Origin: Catenulispora sp. MAP5-51
Lineage (GTDB): Bacteria > Actinomycetota > Actinomycetes > Streptomycetales > Catenulisporaceae
Assembly (NCBI RefSeq): GCF_041261205.1
Contig: NZ_JBGCCH010000011.1
Coordinates: forward strand, 62,001 to 126,000
DNA: 64,000 bases
Direction: 5' to 3'
The notes under the pieces were generated by a model. It had not been told where the DNA came from. It did not search any database and saw nothing but the letters and a program-made list of their open reading frames with translations. Below, in pieces: positions 22,634 to 32,101 of this stretch. Both the position numbers and the translations under genes were made by a program. Numbering within the stretch: the first letter of the stretch is position 1; each line of letters opens with the position of its first letter.

Positions 22634-25273
22634 ATGGTCGACAAGCCCGCCGAGCAGCACGGAGCGGGCTCGGACCCGGCCGGTGCTCCGGACCCCGCCG
22701 GTGCCGGCGCCGGCCCGGCCCCCGTCGCCGACCCGATGATCCGGGTCCACGACGCCACCGAGCACAACCTGCGCCACGTCGACGTGGCGGTGCCGCGCGA
22801 CCGGGTCGTGGCCTTCACCGGGGTGTCGGGGTCGGGCAAGTCCTCGCTGGCGTTCGCGACCGTCTACGCCGAGGCCCAGCGCCGCTATCTGGAATCGGTG
22901 GCCCCCTACGCGCGCCGCCTGATCGAGCAGGCCGGCGCGCCGCGGGTCGGCGGTATCAGCGGTCTGCCTCCGGCGGTGGCGCTGCGGCAGCAGTACGGCG
23001 CGGGCAGCGCGCGCTCCAGCGTCGGGACCGTCAGCCGGGTGTCGAACGTGCTGCGCATGCTCTACTCGCGCGCCGGCACCTATCCGGCGGGCGCCGAGCC
23101 GGTCGACTCCGACTGGTTCTCCCCCAACACCGCCGTCGGCGCCTGCCCGACCTGCCACGGGCTCGGCCGCCGGTACACCGTGGACGAGGACCGGCTGGTC
23201 GGCGATCCGGAGCTGAGCATCCGCGAGGGAGCGGTGGCCGCCTGGCCCGGGGCGTGGCAGGGCAAGAACTACCGGGACATCCTCGGCGAGCTCGGCATCG
23301 ACATCGACGCGCCGTTCCGGACGCTGCCCGCCGAGCGGCGGCACTGGCTGCTGACCACCGAGGAGCAGCCGGTCGTGACGGTGCATCCGGTGCGGGAGGC
23401 GCATCGGATCACCCGTCCTTATCAGGGCACATACATGTCGCCCAAGAGCTGGGTGCTGCACACCTACGCCACCACCAAGAGCGCGTCGCTGCGCGCCAAG
23501 GCCGCGTCGTTCCTCACCGAGGAGCCGTGTCCGACCTGCGAGGGCCGCCGGCTCAACCGCTTCGCGCTGAGCATCACCGTCGCCGGGGTCGACATCGCCG
23601 AGGCCACCGCGCTCCCCCTGACCGAGCTGGCCGATCTGCTGCGCCGGGCCCGCGTCCATCCCGACACCGCCGCACTGTCGCCGGAGCGCCGTCAGGCCGC
23701 CGAAGCGCTGATCGGCAACCTGGAGGAGCATCTCAAGACCCTGACCGAGCTCGGCCTGGGCTACCTGGGTACCGACCGCACGACTTCCACGCTGTCCGGC
23801 GGCGAGTTCCAGCGGCTGCATCTGGCCACACAATTGGGCAGCGGGTTGTTCGGCGTCCTGTATGTGCTCGACGAGCCCTCCGCCGGTCTGCACCCGGCCG
23901 ACACCGAACTGCTGCTGACCGCGTTGCAGCGGCTGCGCGCCGCCGGGAACTCGGTGTTCGTGGTCGAGCACAATCCGCGGGTGATCGCCGACGCCGACTG
24001 GATCGTGGACCTCGGGCCGGGGGCCGGCACGCATGGCGGCCGGGTCCTTTACAGCGGACCGGAAACCGGGCTGAAGGACGTCGCCGAATCGGCCACCGCG
24101 CGCTACCTGTTCGGGGACGCGCCGAGCATCCGGCCGGACACGGTCCGGGCGCCGTCCTCGTGGCTGACGCTGTTCGACGTCACGCGGCACAACCTCGAAC
24201 GGCTGACCGTCCGTTTCCCGCTCGGCACGCTGACCGCCGTCACCGGCGTCTCCGGCTCCGGCAAGTCGACGCTGGTCGGCCAGGTCCTGGCGGCGACCGT
24301 GCGGGACCACCTCGGCACCCCGGCCGCCGCGGACGTCTCGGACGTCTCGGACGCCGACCGGGACGGCTCGCAGGACGAAGCGGCCGCGCTGGACGACGAC
24401 CGGATCGTCGCCGTCCCGAAGGCCGACGGGCTGGACGCCGTGCAGCGCCTGGTGCAGGTGGACCAGAAGCCGATCGGCCGGACGCCGCGCTCGAACCTGG
24501 CGACATACACCGGGCTCTTCGACGCGGTGCGCAAGCTATTCGCGGCTCAGCCGGTGGCCAAGGAGCGCGGATACACGGCCAGCCGCTTCAGTTTCGCCCG
24601 CCCGTCTCCCACCACCGCCCGTTACGGAGACGCTTCGCGCCACAGTGACATTCGCGACGGCCGCTGCCCGAACTGCCAGGGCGAGGGCGTGGTGAGCGTC
24701 GAACTCCTCTTCCTGCCGACCGAATCCGCGCCGTGTCCGGTATGCCACGGCGCGAGGTACAACCCCGAGACGCTCCAGGTGCTCGTCGCCGGCAAGTCGG
24801 TCGCGGACGTGCTCGCGCTGAGCGTCGAGGACGCGCTGGGCTTCCTGGACCGGCTGCCGGCCGCGCACCGCATCCTGCGCCTGCTCGACGACATCGGCCT
24901 GGGCTACCTCACCCTCGGCCAGAGCGCCACGACGCTGTCCGGCGGCGAGGCCCAGCGGATCAAGCTGGTCAGCGAGCTGCACCGGGCACGGCGCGGCCAC
25001 ACCCTGTACCTGCTCGACGAGCCGACCAGCGGACTGCACCCGGCCGACGCCGACCTGCTGCTGGCGCGATTGCAGGAACTCGTCGACCAGGGCAACACGG
25101 TGATCGTGGTCGAGCACGACATGCGCGTCGCGGCGGCCGCGGACTGGCTGCTGGACCTCGGACCCGGCGCCGGTGCCGACGGCGGCCGGATCGTCGCCGA
25201 GGGGACGCCGGCCGAAGTATCCGGTGGCGGATCCGGGCACACAGCGCGATTCTTGGCTGCGCACGCCTCTTAG
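22634..25273 (+). CDS. UvrA-like (UvrA2/DrrC-type) ABC ATPase
   Basis: The 879-residue protein carries two ABC ATPase halves. The first Walker A is GVSGSGKS (63-70) with signature LSGGEFQRL and VLDEPSAGLHP; the second is GVSGSGKST with LSGGEAQRIKL and LLDEPTSGLHP. Zinc-binding Cys pairs are CPTCHGLGR, CPTCEGRR, CPNCQGEG and CPVC. It is shorter than canonical UvrA (about 950), and the UvrB-binding region between the first Walker A and signature is reduced, as in UvrA2 and DrrC proteins linked to resistance to DNA-binding drugs. It is not the housekeeping UvrA. The stop TAG lies inside a repeated CCTCTTAGAGG palindrome. Transcription may be leaderless. Confidence 0.88.
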   Translation: MVDKPAEQHGAGSDPAGAPDPAGAGAGPAPVADPMIRVHDATEHNLRHVDVAVPRDRVVAFTGVSGSGKSSLAFATVYAEAQRRYLESVAPYARRLIEQAGAPRVGGISGLPPAVALRQQYGAGSARSSVGTVSRVSNVLRMLYSRAGTYPAGAEPVDSDWFSPNTAVGACPTCHGLGRRYTVDEDRLVGDPELSIREGAVAAWPGAWQGKNYRDILGELGIDIDAPFRTLPAERRHWLLTTEEQPVVTVHPVREAHRITRPYQGTYMSPKSWVLHTYATTKSASLRAKAASFLTEEPCPTCEGRRLNRFALSITVAGVDIAEATALPLTELADLLRRARVHPDTAALSPERRQAAEALIGNLEEHLKTLTELGLGYLGTDRTTSTLSGGEFQRLHLATQLGSGLFGVLYVLDEPSAGLHPADTELLLTALQRLRAAGNSVFVVEHNPRVIADADWIVDLGPGAGTHGGRVLYSGPETGLKDVAESATARYLFGDAPSIRPDTVRAPSSWLTLFDVTRHNLERLTVRFPLGTLTAVTGVSGSGKSTLVGQVLAATVRDHLGTPAAADVSDVSDADRDGSQDEAAALDDDRIVAVPKADGLDAVQRLVQVDQKPIGRTPRSNLATYTGLFDAVRKLFAAQPVAKERGYTASRFSFARPSPTTARYGDASRHSDIRDGRCPNCQGEGVVSVELLFLPTESAPCPVCHGARYNPETLQVLVAGKSVADVLALSVEDALGFLDRLPAAHRILRLLDDIGLGYLTLGQSATTLSGGEAQRIKLVSELHRARRGHTLYLLDEPTSGLHPADADLLLARLQELVDQGNTVIVVEHDMRVAAAADWLLDLGPGAGADGGRIVAEGTPAEVSGGGSGHTARFLAAHAS

Positions 25274-25308
25274 AGGTTTGCCCATACCTCTTAGAGGGCT
25301 TAGAGAGG
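25266..25308. repeat. Repeated palindrome CCTCTTAGAGG at the uvrA-like stop codon
   Basis: CCTCTTAGAGG occurs at 25266-25276 (containing the TAG stop) and 25287-25297, 21 bp apart or two helical turns, followed by the related CTTAGAGAGG at 25299-25308. Each full copy is an inverted repeat. The array is directly upstream of the aldo/keto reductase start, so it could be an operator. Confidence 0.75.
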
Positions 25309-25318
25309 ATTGAGTATT

Positions 25319-26293
<975 letters not shown>

Positions 26294-26305
<12 letters not shown>

Positions 26306-26324
26306 GACCTGACTACATCTGAGA
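26294..26324. repeat. Stop-codon-straddling 14-bp duplication in the aldo/keto reductase gene
   Basis: GACTACATCTGAGA is found at 26294-26307, where it encodes the last residues and stop, and again at 26311-26324, a period of 17 bp. Confidence 0.9.
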
Positions 26325-26330
26325 GAGGCT

Positions 26331-26366
26331 GGCCGGGCGTGGTGGGGAAACCCGATGCGCCCGGCT
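26331..26366 (+). terminator. Hairpin after the aldo/keto reductase gene
   Basis: GCCGGGCG (26332-26339) pairs with CGCCCGGC (26358-26365), with an inner GGG-AAA-CCC stem. It separates the converging reductase and YciI-like genes. Confidence 0.5.
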
Positions 26367-26382
26367 TGCCGGTCCGGCGCCT

Positions 26383-26760
26383 TCAGCCCTCCGGATCCGC
26401 GCCCATCCCGAAGAAGTCGTGGATCGGCCGCACCTCGACCGCCACCACATGGAAGTCGAGCACCCGCGAAGCGATTTCCCGAGCCCGCTCAGCACTCTCA
26501 CATTCGAGCACGTAGTAAGCGGTCAGGTGCTCGCCGGCCTCCGCGAACGGCCCTTCGGCGGCCGCCGGTTCGGCATCGGGCTGCCAGCGCAGCGTCGTGG
26601 TGTCCTTCGGGAACACCAGGCCCGCGCCGTTCAGCAGTTCGCCGGTCTGGCCCAGGTCCGTGTGCAGCGCCTCGTGGCGCGCGAAGACGTCGGCGCGCTG
26701 CTCCGGCGTCATCGCGGCGGTGGTGGCCGGGTCGGCGTACATCAGGACCATGAATTTCAT
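26383..26760 (-). CDS. YCII/DGPF-domain protein
   Basis: The 125-residue protein has the YciI-like dimeric alpha/beta-barrel sequence: MKFMVLMYADPATTAAMT at the start, then AEGPFAEAGEHLTAYYVLECESAERAREIASRV, where the family often carries the DGPF motif (here EGPF). The biochemical role of these proteins is mostly unknown. Its ATG overlaps the stop of the upstream glycosyltransferase gene by 4 nt, an unusual operon partner. Confidence 0.83.
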   Translation of the reverse strand: MKFMVLMYADPATTAAMTPEQRADVFARHEALHTDLGQTGELLNGAGLVFPKDTTTLRWQPDAEPAAAEGPFAEAGEHLTAYYVLECESAERAREIASRVLDFHVVAVEVRPIHDFFGMGADPEG

Positions 26761-27914
26761 GCCGCGACTTTAGCCGCGGGGTCCAACAGGCGGCGGAGGA
26801 TCTCCGCGATGGAGTCCCACTGCCATTTCTCCTCGACCCAGGCGCGGCCGCGCTCGCCCATCGCCTTGGCCTTGGCCGGGTCTTTCAGCAGTTCGACGCA
26901 GCGCGCCGCTGTCCGGTCGATCGAGTCGCCGGGGACGACGTAGCCGGTCTCCCCCTCCAGGACCGCTTCCGGGGCGCCGCCGCTGTCGCCGGCGATCACC
27001 GGCAGACCCACTGCCGAGGCCTCCAGGTAGACGATGCCCAGGCCCTCCACGTCCAGGCCGTAGCGGCGAGTGCGGCACGGCATCGCGAAGACGTCGCCGA
27101 CCGCGAACAAGGTCGGCAGCTTCTCCCACGGGACCGAGCCGGTGAAGACCACGTGCTCGGCCACGCCCTCGGAGACGGCCAGCTTCTGCAGCGTCTCCTT
27201 GTACGGCCCGCCGCTGCCGATCAGCAATGCCGCGCCGGGGACCTGCTGGCGGATCAGCGGCAGGGCCCTGATCAGAGTGTCCTGGCCCTTGCGGGGCACC
27301 AGGCGGGAGACGCACGCCACCACCGGGCGGCCGGCCAGGCCCAGGGCCGCGCGCATCTCGGCGGCGCCGGCCGGATTCGGGTGGAACATGTCGACGTCCA
27401 CGCCCGGCGTCAGCTGCACCATCCGGGCCGCGGCGGCCGGGGTCAGGGCCTTGGCGATGCGGGCCCGGTGGTACTCGTTGAGGTAGGTGACGCAGTCCAC
27501 CTGGTCGGCGATCTTGCGCAGCAGGTCACGGGCGCCGGGGAGCTTGGCCCAGCCGGACTCGTGCCCGTGCGTCGTGGCCACCAACCGCCGCACCCCGGCC
27601 TTGCGCAGCGCGGGCGCCATCAGGCCCAGCGGCGCCGCGGCGCCGAACCACACCGACTCCGCGCCGATCTCCTTGGCGATCTCCACGGCCCGCTTGGTGC
27701 GGTCCGGGGTCGGGAGCAGCATGCCGGTCTTCTCGCGGATCACGCGGTGCTTCTGCTTGGCGTCGAACTCGCGGCAGCGCGCCGGGTCGCCGTGCCACGA
27801 GGACGCGTAGACCACGGTCTGCTCGGCGGGCAGCCGCTCGACCATGTTCTGCACGAACTGCTGGATCCCGCCGGGCCGGGGCGGGTAGTCGTTGGTGACC
27901 ACGAGAATCGTCAA
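26757..27914 (-). CDS. GT4-family mannosyltransferase, PimB-like
   Basis: The 385-residue GT-B glycosyltransferase resembles PimB-type GDP-mannose-dependent phosphatidylinositol mannosyltransferases: NDYPPRPGGIQQFVQNM (N-terminal nucleotide-fold loop), ATTHGHESGWA, LTPGVDVDMFHP, VSRLVPRKGQDTLIRALP (donor-site Arg/Lys) and EGLGIVYLEASAVGLPVIAG (the E-x7-E motif). It would act at the inner membrane face in mannolipid or glycolipid synthesis. The gene is divergent from a GT87-type mannosyltransferase gene, supporting a joint role. Confidence 0.88.
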   Translation of the reverse strand: MTILVVTNDYPPRPGGIQQFVQNMVERLPAEQTVVYASSWHGDPARCREFDAKQKHRVIREKTGMLLPTPDRTKRAVEIAKEIGAESVWFGAAAPLGLMAPALRKAGVRRLVATTHGHESGWAKLPGARDLLRKIADQVDCVTYLNEYHRARIAKALTPAAAARMVQLTPGVDVDMFHPNPAGAAEMRAALGLAGRPVVACVSRLVPRKGQDTLIRALPLIRQQVPGAALLIGSGGPYKETLQKLAVSEGVAEHVVFTGSVPWEKLPTLFAVGDVFAMPCRTRRYGLDVEGLGIVYLEASAVGLPVIAGDSGGAPEAVLEGETGYVVPGDSIDRTAARCVELLKDPAKAKAMGERGRAWVEEKWQWDSIAEILRRLLDPAAKVAA

Positions 27915-28054
27915 AATAGCGCCTTCCAGCCCAGGTCACCCTGCAACAGCCCGATAACCCAACGGAGTTTATCCGGTACCGGCGCCCGCCTTTGACGCGC
28001 CGGGCCGAGCGGCGCGCGGGCACCGGTGCGCGGCCGATTAGGATGGCAGCCACC

Positions 28055-29461
28055 ATGAGGATCGCCCGCCGTCAGCCCGTCGTCCCCTGGTACGCCGCCA
28101 CCCGCGCGCTGATGCTCCTGCTGGCCCTGAACGTCCTGCCGTACTTCAACCGCGGCGCGGTCACCGGCGACGTCAGCACCTACCTCGGGTGGATCAACGG
28201 GCCGTTCGACCAGGGGAAGTACCCCGTCGACGATCAGATGTGGCAGTACCCGCCGGGCGCCGCCGCTCCCCTGCTGCTGCCGCACTGGCTGCCGGGCAGC
28301 TACTACGTGCTGTTCTTCCTGATGTGCCTGATCGCCGACATCGCGGTGTTCTGGATGCTGCTGCGGGCGGCGAAGCGCGCCGACCCGGACAAGTCTTCCC
28401 CGGCCGGCCCCTGGCTGTGGACCCTCGGCGTCGCCGCCATCGGGCCGATGGCCTACGGCCGCTACGACCTGGTGGTCACGGCCTTCGCCGTCGCCGCGCT
28501 GACCGTGACGCTGCGCTCCAAGCGCTCCACGGCCGTCGCGCGCGGCGTCCTGATCGGCTTCGGCGCGTTCCTCAAGCTCTGGCCCGCGGCCTTCCTGTTC
28601 GGCGCGCCCAAGCGCCGCAACGGCCGGCTGCTGGTCGGCGTCGCGGCGGCCACGGCCGTGGTGCCGACGCTGGCGCTGGAGCTGTTCTTCCCGGGCGTGT
28701 TGTCCTTCCTCACCAACCAGAAGACCCGCGGCATCCAGCTGGAGTCGGTGTTCGCCACGCCGTTCGTGGCCGGCCGGTGGTTCGGCTGGTCCGGAGGGGT
28801 CACGAACACGCACGGCGCCTACGAGTTCATCGGCCCGGGCGTGCCCCTGGCCGGCAAGGCGGCGTTGCTGTCGACCGCCGTCGGCTTCGCGGTCCTGCTG
28901 CTGATCCGGCGGCGCGCGGCCGTGCGCGGCGGCTTCCCGTTCCCGGCGATGCTGGCCGACGTCGGGTTCGCCGCGGTGCTGGTCGCCGTGGTCACCAGCC
29001 GCGTGCTCTCGCCGCAGTACCTGGTGTGGCTGCTCGGGGTGGCGGCCGTGTGCCTGACACGCCGCGAGACCCTGATGCGCGCCCCGGCCTGGCTGGTCCT
29101 GGCCGCGGTCTCGGTGACCCAGCTGATCTTCCCGCTCTTCTATCACACGCTGCGCCTCGGCCAGGTCTACTCCGGCATGATCCTGATCGGGCGCAACGCG
29201 GTGCTGGTCGTCGCGGCGGTGCTGGCGCTGCGGGCGCTGTGGCACGCGACCGGCAAGGCGTTTGACGGCGCGCCGGCCCCGGCCTCAGGAGTGCTTTTTG
29301 GCGAGGATCGCGGTCACCGTGTGCGCCTCGTTCAGGACGAAGGCGCGCCACTTGGCGGTGAACTCGGCGGTGGTGGTGCCGAGCACGGTCCGGAAAGCGT
29401 GGTCGACGGGGTCGGCGGTCCCGGCCGGGGCGGTGCCGACCGCCTTGTAGAAGGCGACTAG
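28055..29461 (+). CDS. GT87/DUF2029 polyprenol-phosphate-mannose-type glycosyltransferase
   Basis: About 468 residues with at least ten membrane spans. The first loop carries GDVSTYLGWINGPFDQGKYPVDDQMWQYPPG, in which the Asp and the YPPG motif are typical of GT-C enzymes of the GT87 family (PimE/mannosyltransferase-like). ATG 28055 is preferred, with TAGGAT a few bases upstream as a possible -10; ATG 28043 is also in frame. The last 59 codons run antisense into the 3' end of the neighbouring peptidase gene (29285-29461) and read as low-complexity Gly/Glu/Val, so the natural C-terminus is probably near residue 410 and the tail may be an extension after stop loss. Confidence 0.85.
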   Translation: MRIARRQPVVPWYAATRALMLLLALNVLPYFNRGAVTGDVSTYLGWINGPFDQGKYPVDDQMWQYPPGAAAPLLLPHWLPGSYYVLFFLMCLIADIAVFWMLLRAAKRADPDKSSPAGPWLWTLGVAAIGPMAYGRYDLVVTAFAVAALTVTLRSKRSTAVARGVLIGFGAFLKLWPAAFLFGAPKRRNGRLLVGVAAATAVVPTLALELFFPGVLSFLTNQKTRGIQLESVFATPFVAGRWFGWSGGVTNTHGAYEFIGPGVPLAGKAALLSTAVGFAVLLLIRRRAAVRGGFPFPAMLADVGFAAVLVAVVTSRVLSPQYLVWLLGVAAVCLTRRETLMRAPAWLVLAAVSVTQLIFPLFYHTLRLGQVYSGMILIGRNAVLVVAAVLALRALWHATGKAFDGAPAPASGVLFGEDRGHRVRLVQDEGAPLGGELGGGGAEHGPESVVDGVGGPGRGGADRLVEGD

Positions 29462-30664
29462 CTTCGCCTGCCCGTACTTCTGGGCGATCAGCGCGCACGC
29501 CAGGTTGCTGATCTGGTACGTCCGCGACACCGAGTCCCCGGAGCCGGCGAAGTCGTCGGTGGCCGGCAGGTCCTTCGGGGTCCAGCCGCTCTGCGCGACC
29601 GCGTTCGCCAGTTCCTCGAACCGCCGGTCGACCGAGATCGACGAGCCGAGGTAGCCGCTGTAGTCGGCGGCCCCCTCCGAGAGCCACAGCGGCACCGCCG
29701 AGGTGGTCCAGGCACGGGTGGCGACGTGCGTGAGCTCGTGGTCGAAGAAGAACTGCCAGGCGTCCGGCGCCTCGCCGTCGAAGGCGTCCGGGTTGACCAG
29801 CACCCGGCTGGCCGGGGCCGCCGTCAGCGCCTGGCCGCCCTCGCCGGCGGTGATCGCGACGACGCCGGCCAGGCTTCCGGCGGGGCTGTCGAGCAGGGTC
29901 TCGACCTGGGCCTGGTTCATCGGGACCTCGACCACGACGGTCCCCTTCCAGCCCGCCGCGCCCCACACCGTCGCGGCCTTCGTGGCCGCGTGGTCGGCCA
30001 GGTCGGCGAACGGCTTGAGCCGCTCCTGGCCGCCGAGGCCGATGATCAGCGAGCGTGAGCCCTGGACCACCGAGACCGGGCCCTGGTCCCAGATTTGGGT
30101 GTCGGGATGAAGACCCGCGGCGGATCCGTCGCCGCCGGAGGAGATCAACCACTTCCCGCCGCGCTCGACGAACGTCAGGTACCGCGTGTCGGTCACCGGC
30201 CTGTAGTCCACGCCGGAGAGCTCGTAGGACTCGGTCACCTGGTACAGGTGCGGCACCCCGGCCCGCTTCGCCGTGCTCTGGTCGGCGGCCAGCGTCAGGC
30301 TCCAGGAGGCCAGCGGCAGCGCCGTGAGGTTGTCGAAGACCTGCGCGTCGGCACTCTTGTAGGCACCGTCGGCGTCGGTGGCCAGGTAGGCAGCCTTGTC
30401 GTGGGCGGCGACGGCGGCGTCGCGGGCGGCCAGGGTGGCGGCCGCGGCGGCCCGGACCTGCGGCTCGGGCGGGGCGGCCTGCGCCGAGGACGTCATGGCG
30501 CAGCGCGCGACGACGACCGCGATGACCACGGCGAGCAGCGCGGCGCCGGCGCGCAGCCGTCCGCTGCCCCGCCGGCCGTCGCCGAGCCACGCGCCGCCCA
30601 GCGGTCCGGCACCGGGACGGAACGCTGTCCCGTCCGGTCGCCGCAGCCTCGGTATGCCCGCCAT
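29285..30664 (-). CDS. Membrane-anchored HExxH zinc metallopeptidase-like protein
   Basis: The 459-residue protein has a basic N-terminus, one membrane span at about 40-57 and an extracellular part. HELTH at 309-313 supplies two zinc ligands and the general base, and LWLSEGAADY places a candidate third ligand, Glu330. This is the peptidase MA (gluzincin) pattern. The N-terminal 250 residues resemble a nuclear-transport-factor-like domain (PVTDTRYLTFVERGGKWLI). The ATG at 30664 gives the first sensible start. The last 59 codons overlap the converging glycosyltransferase gene. Confidence 0.82.
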   Translation of the reverse strand: MAGIPRLRRPDGTAFRPGAGPLGGAWLGDGRRGSGRLRAGAALLAVVIAVVVARCAMTSSAQAAPPEPQVRAAAAATLAARDAAVAAHDKAAYLATDADGAYKSADAQVFDNLTALPLASWSLTLAADQSTAKRAGVPHLYQVTESYELSGVDYRPVTDTRYLTFVERGGKWLISSGGDGSAAGLHPDTQIWDQGPVSVVQGSRSLIIGLGGQERLKPFADLADHAATKAATVWGAAGWKGTVVVEVPMNQAQVETLLDSPAGSLAGVVAITAGEGGQALTAAPASRVLVNPDAFDGEAPDAWQFFFDHELTHVATRAWTTSAVPLWLSEGAADYSGYLGSSISVDRRFEELANAVAQSGWTPKDLPATDDFAGSGDSVSRTYQISNLACALIAQKYGQAKLVAFYKAVGTAPAGTADPVDHAFRTVLGTTTAEFTAKWRAFVLNEAHTVTAILAKKHS

Positions 30665-30753
30665 AGCGGACCATGCTAAGCCTTGGCGACGACCGTCCCG
30701 CGCCGTCCGGAGCCGTCCGACCGTCCCGCGGGCAGCGACGCCCACCTGCTGCT

Positions 30754-32001
30754 CTAACCCACAGTCACCGGCAGCGTGTCCATTCCTCGGAGGTTGATCC
30801 GGCCGTTCCACACCGGCTCCCCGGCCAGCGCCAGGCCCGGGAACCGCGCGGCCAGCCGCTCGATCGCGACCCGGCCCTCCAGCCGGGCCAGCGCCGCGCC
30901 GAGGCAGTGGTGCGGGCCGCCGCCGAAGGCGACGTGGTTGCGGGCGTTGGACCGGTCCAGCCGCAGCTCCTCGGCGTCCGGGCCCCAGTAGGACTCGTCG
31001 CGGTTGGCCGAGGACAGGCCGGCGACCACGAACGCGCCCTTCGGGATCACCGTGCCCCGGACCTCGTACGGTTCCAGGATGACCCGCCGCGACAACTGCA
31101 CCGGGCTGTCGTAGCGCAGCAGCTCCTCCACGGCGTTGGCGGCCGCCTCCGGCGTCTCCCGCAGCTTCTTCAGCTCGTCGGGGTGGGTCAGCAGGGCCAG
31201 CGTGCCGTTGCCGATGAGGTTGACGGTGGTCTCGTGGCCGGCCACGTACAGCAGCACGACCTGCGCGATGAGCTCCTCGTCGGAGAGCCGGTCGCCGTCC
31301 TGCTCGGCGGCGATGAGCGCGGTCAGCAGGTCCCCGCCCGGGCGCTCGCGCTTGTAGGCGATCAGGCCCCGGACGATGTCCTGCATCTCCAGCCGCGCGC
31401 TGTTGATCTCCATCAGGAGCTCCGGATCGCCGATCGGCTCCAGCGTGCGGACCAGCAGCCCGCTCAGGGCCCTGATCCGCGCGTGGTCGGCGTCGGGGAT
31501 GCCGAGCATCCGGGATATCACCGCGAACGGGATCGGGAAGGCGAGCGTCCCGATCAGGTCCGCGGTCCCGTTCCCGCTCCCCTCCTCGGCCAGCCGGTCC
31601 AGAGCCGCGTCGACGAGTTCAGTGACGAACGGCTCCAGCGCGGCCACCGAGCGCGGCGTGAACACCTTGGACACCAAGCCGCGCAGCCGGGTGTGGTCCG
31701 GCGGGTCGCGGTCGAGCATCGACATGCCGTAGGCGTCGACGGTGTCCCCGGTCACCGGGGCGGCGGCCGCGATCATCGCGTCGGCCTGCAGCCGCGCCGT
31801 GCTGCCCTCCGCGGAGTTGCGGTAGTCGACGGAGTTCCCCGAACGCAGCAGCGCGGAGACGTCGTCGTGCCGGGACAGCATCCAGAAGCCGAAGGGGTGC
31901 CAGTGCACCGGCTCGACGGCCCGGAGCCGGCGGTAGGCCGGATACGGGTCGTCGCTGAACCCCGGCTCAAACGGGTTGAAGAGCGGTTCGAGATCGGTCA
32001 T
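30754..32001 (-). CDS. Cytochrome P450
   Basis: A 415-residue soluble bacterial P450. The I-helix motif is AGHETT (254-259) with the acid-alcohol pair, the K-helix ExxR is Glu293-Arg296, and the heme loop FGGGPHHCLGAALAR has Cys366 as the thiolate ligand. It resembles the CYP107/CYP105-type actinomycete enzymes that hydroxylate xenobiotics or secondary metabolites; no ferredoxin or biosynthetic cluster is nearby. Divergent from a TetR gene with a palindrome between them, so likely repressed by that TetR. Start ATG 32001 has GGCGAGGTGAG upstream. Confidence 0.92.
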   Translation of the reverse strand: MTDLEPLFNPFEPGFSDDPYPAYRRLRAVEPVHWHPFGFWMLSRHDDVSALLRSGNSVDYRNSAEGSTARLQADAMIAAAAPVTGDTVDAYGMSMLDRDPPDHTRLRGLVSKVFTPRSVAALEPFVTELVDAALDRLAEEGSGNGTADLIGTLAFPIPFAVISRMLGIPDADHARIRALSGLLVRTLEPIGDPELLMEINSARLEMQDIVRGLIAYKRERPGGDLLTALIAAEQDGDRLSDEELIAQVVLLYVAGHETTVNLIGNGTLALLTHPDELKKLRETPEAAANAVEELLRYDSPVQLSRRVILEPYEVRGTVIPKGAFVVAGLSSANRDESYWGPDAEELRLDRSNARNHVAFGGGPHHCLGAALARLEGRVAIERLAARFPGLALAGEPVWNGRINLRGMDTLPVTVG

Positions 32002-32070
32002 GCGGACTCACCTCGCCTCTCCCGAGTCCGGGCGGGCCTCGGGCGGCCCTTCGGATACTCAGTGTCGGAA

Positions 32071-32095
32071 ACATACGCTGTGTATGTCGTATGCT
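32071..32095. promoter_or_regulatory. Palindromic operator and leaderless promoter between P450 and TetR genes
   Basis: ACATACGCTGTGTATGT (32071-32087) is a perfect 6-bp inverted repeat with a 5-nt centre, nested in an outer pair CATACG/CGTATG (32072-32077 and 32088-32093). TATGCT at 32090-32095 ends 6 nt before the TetR ATG, so the operator would cover the region just upstream of the -10. Confidence 0.6.
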
Positions 32096-32101
32096 CTGGG
32101 C

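Noticed and set aside
22541-24310. Upstream extension of the AraC-type frame
   Set aside because: This part lies antisense to the UvrA-like ATPase and lacks family features; the GTG at 22540 gives a complete AraC domain.
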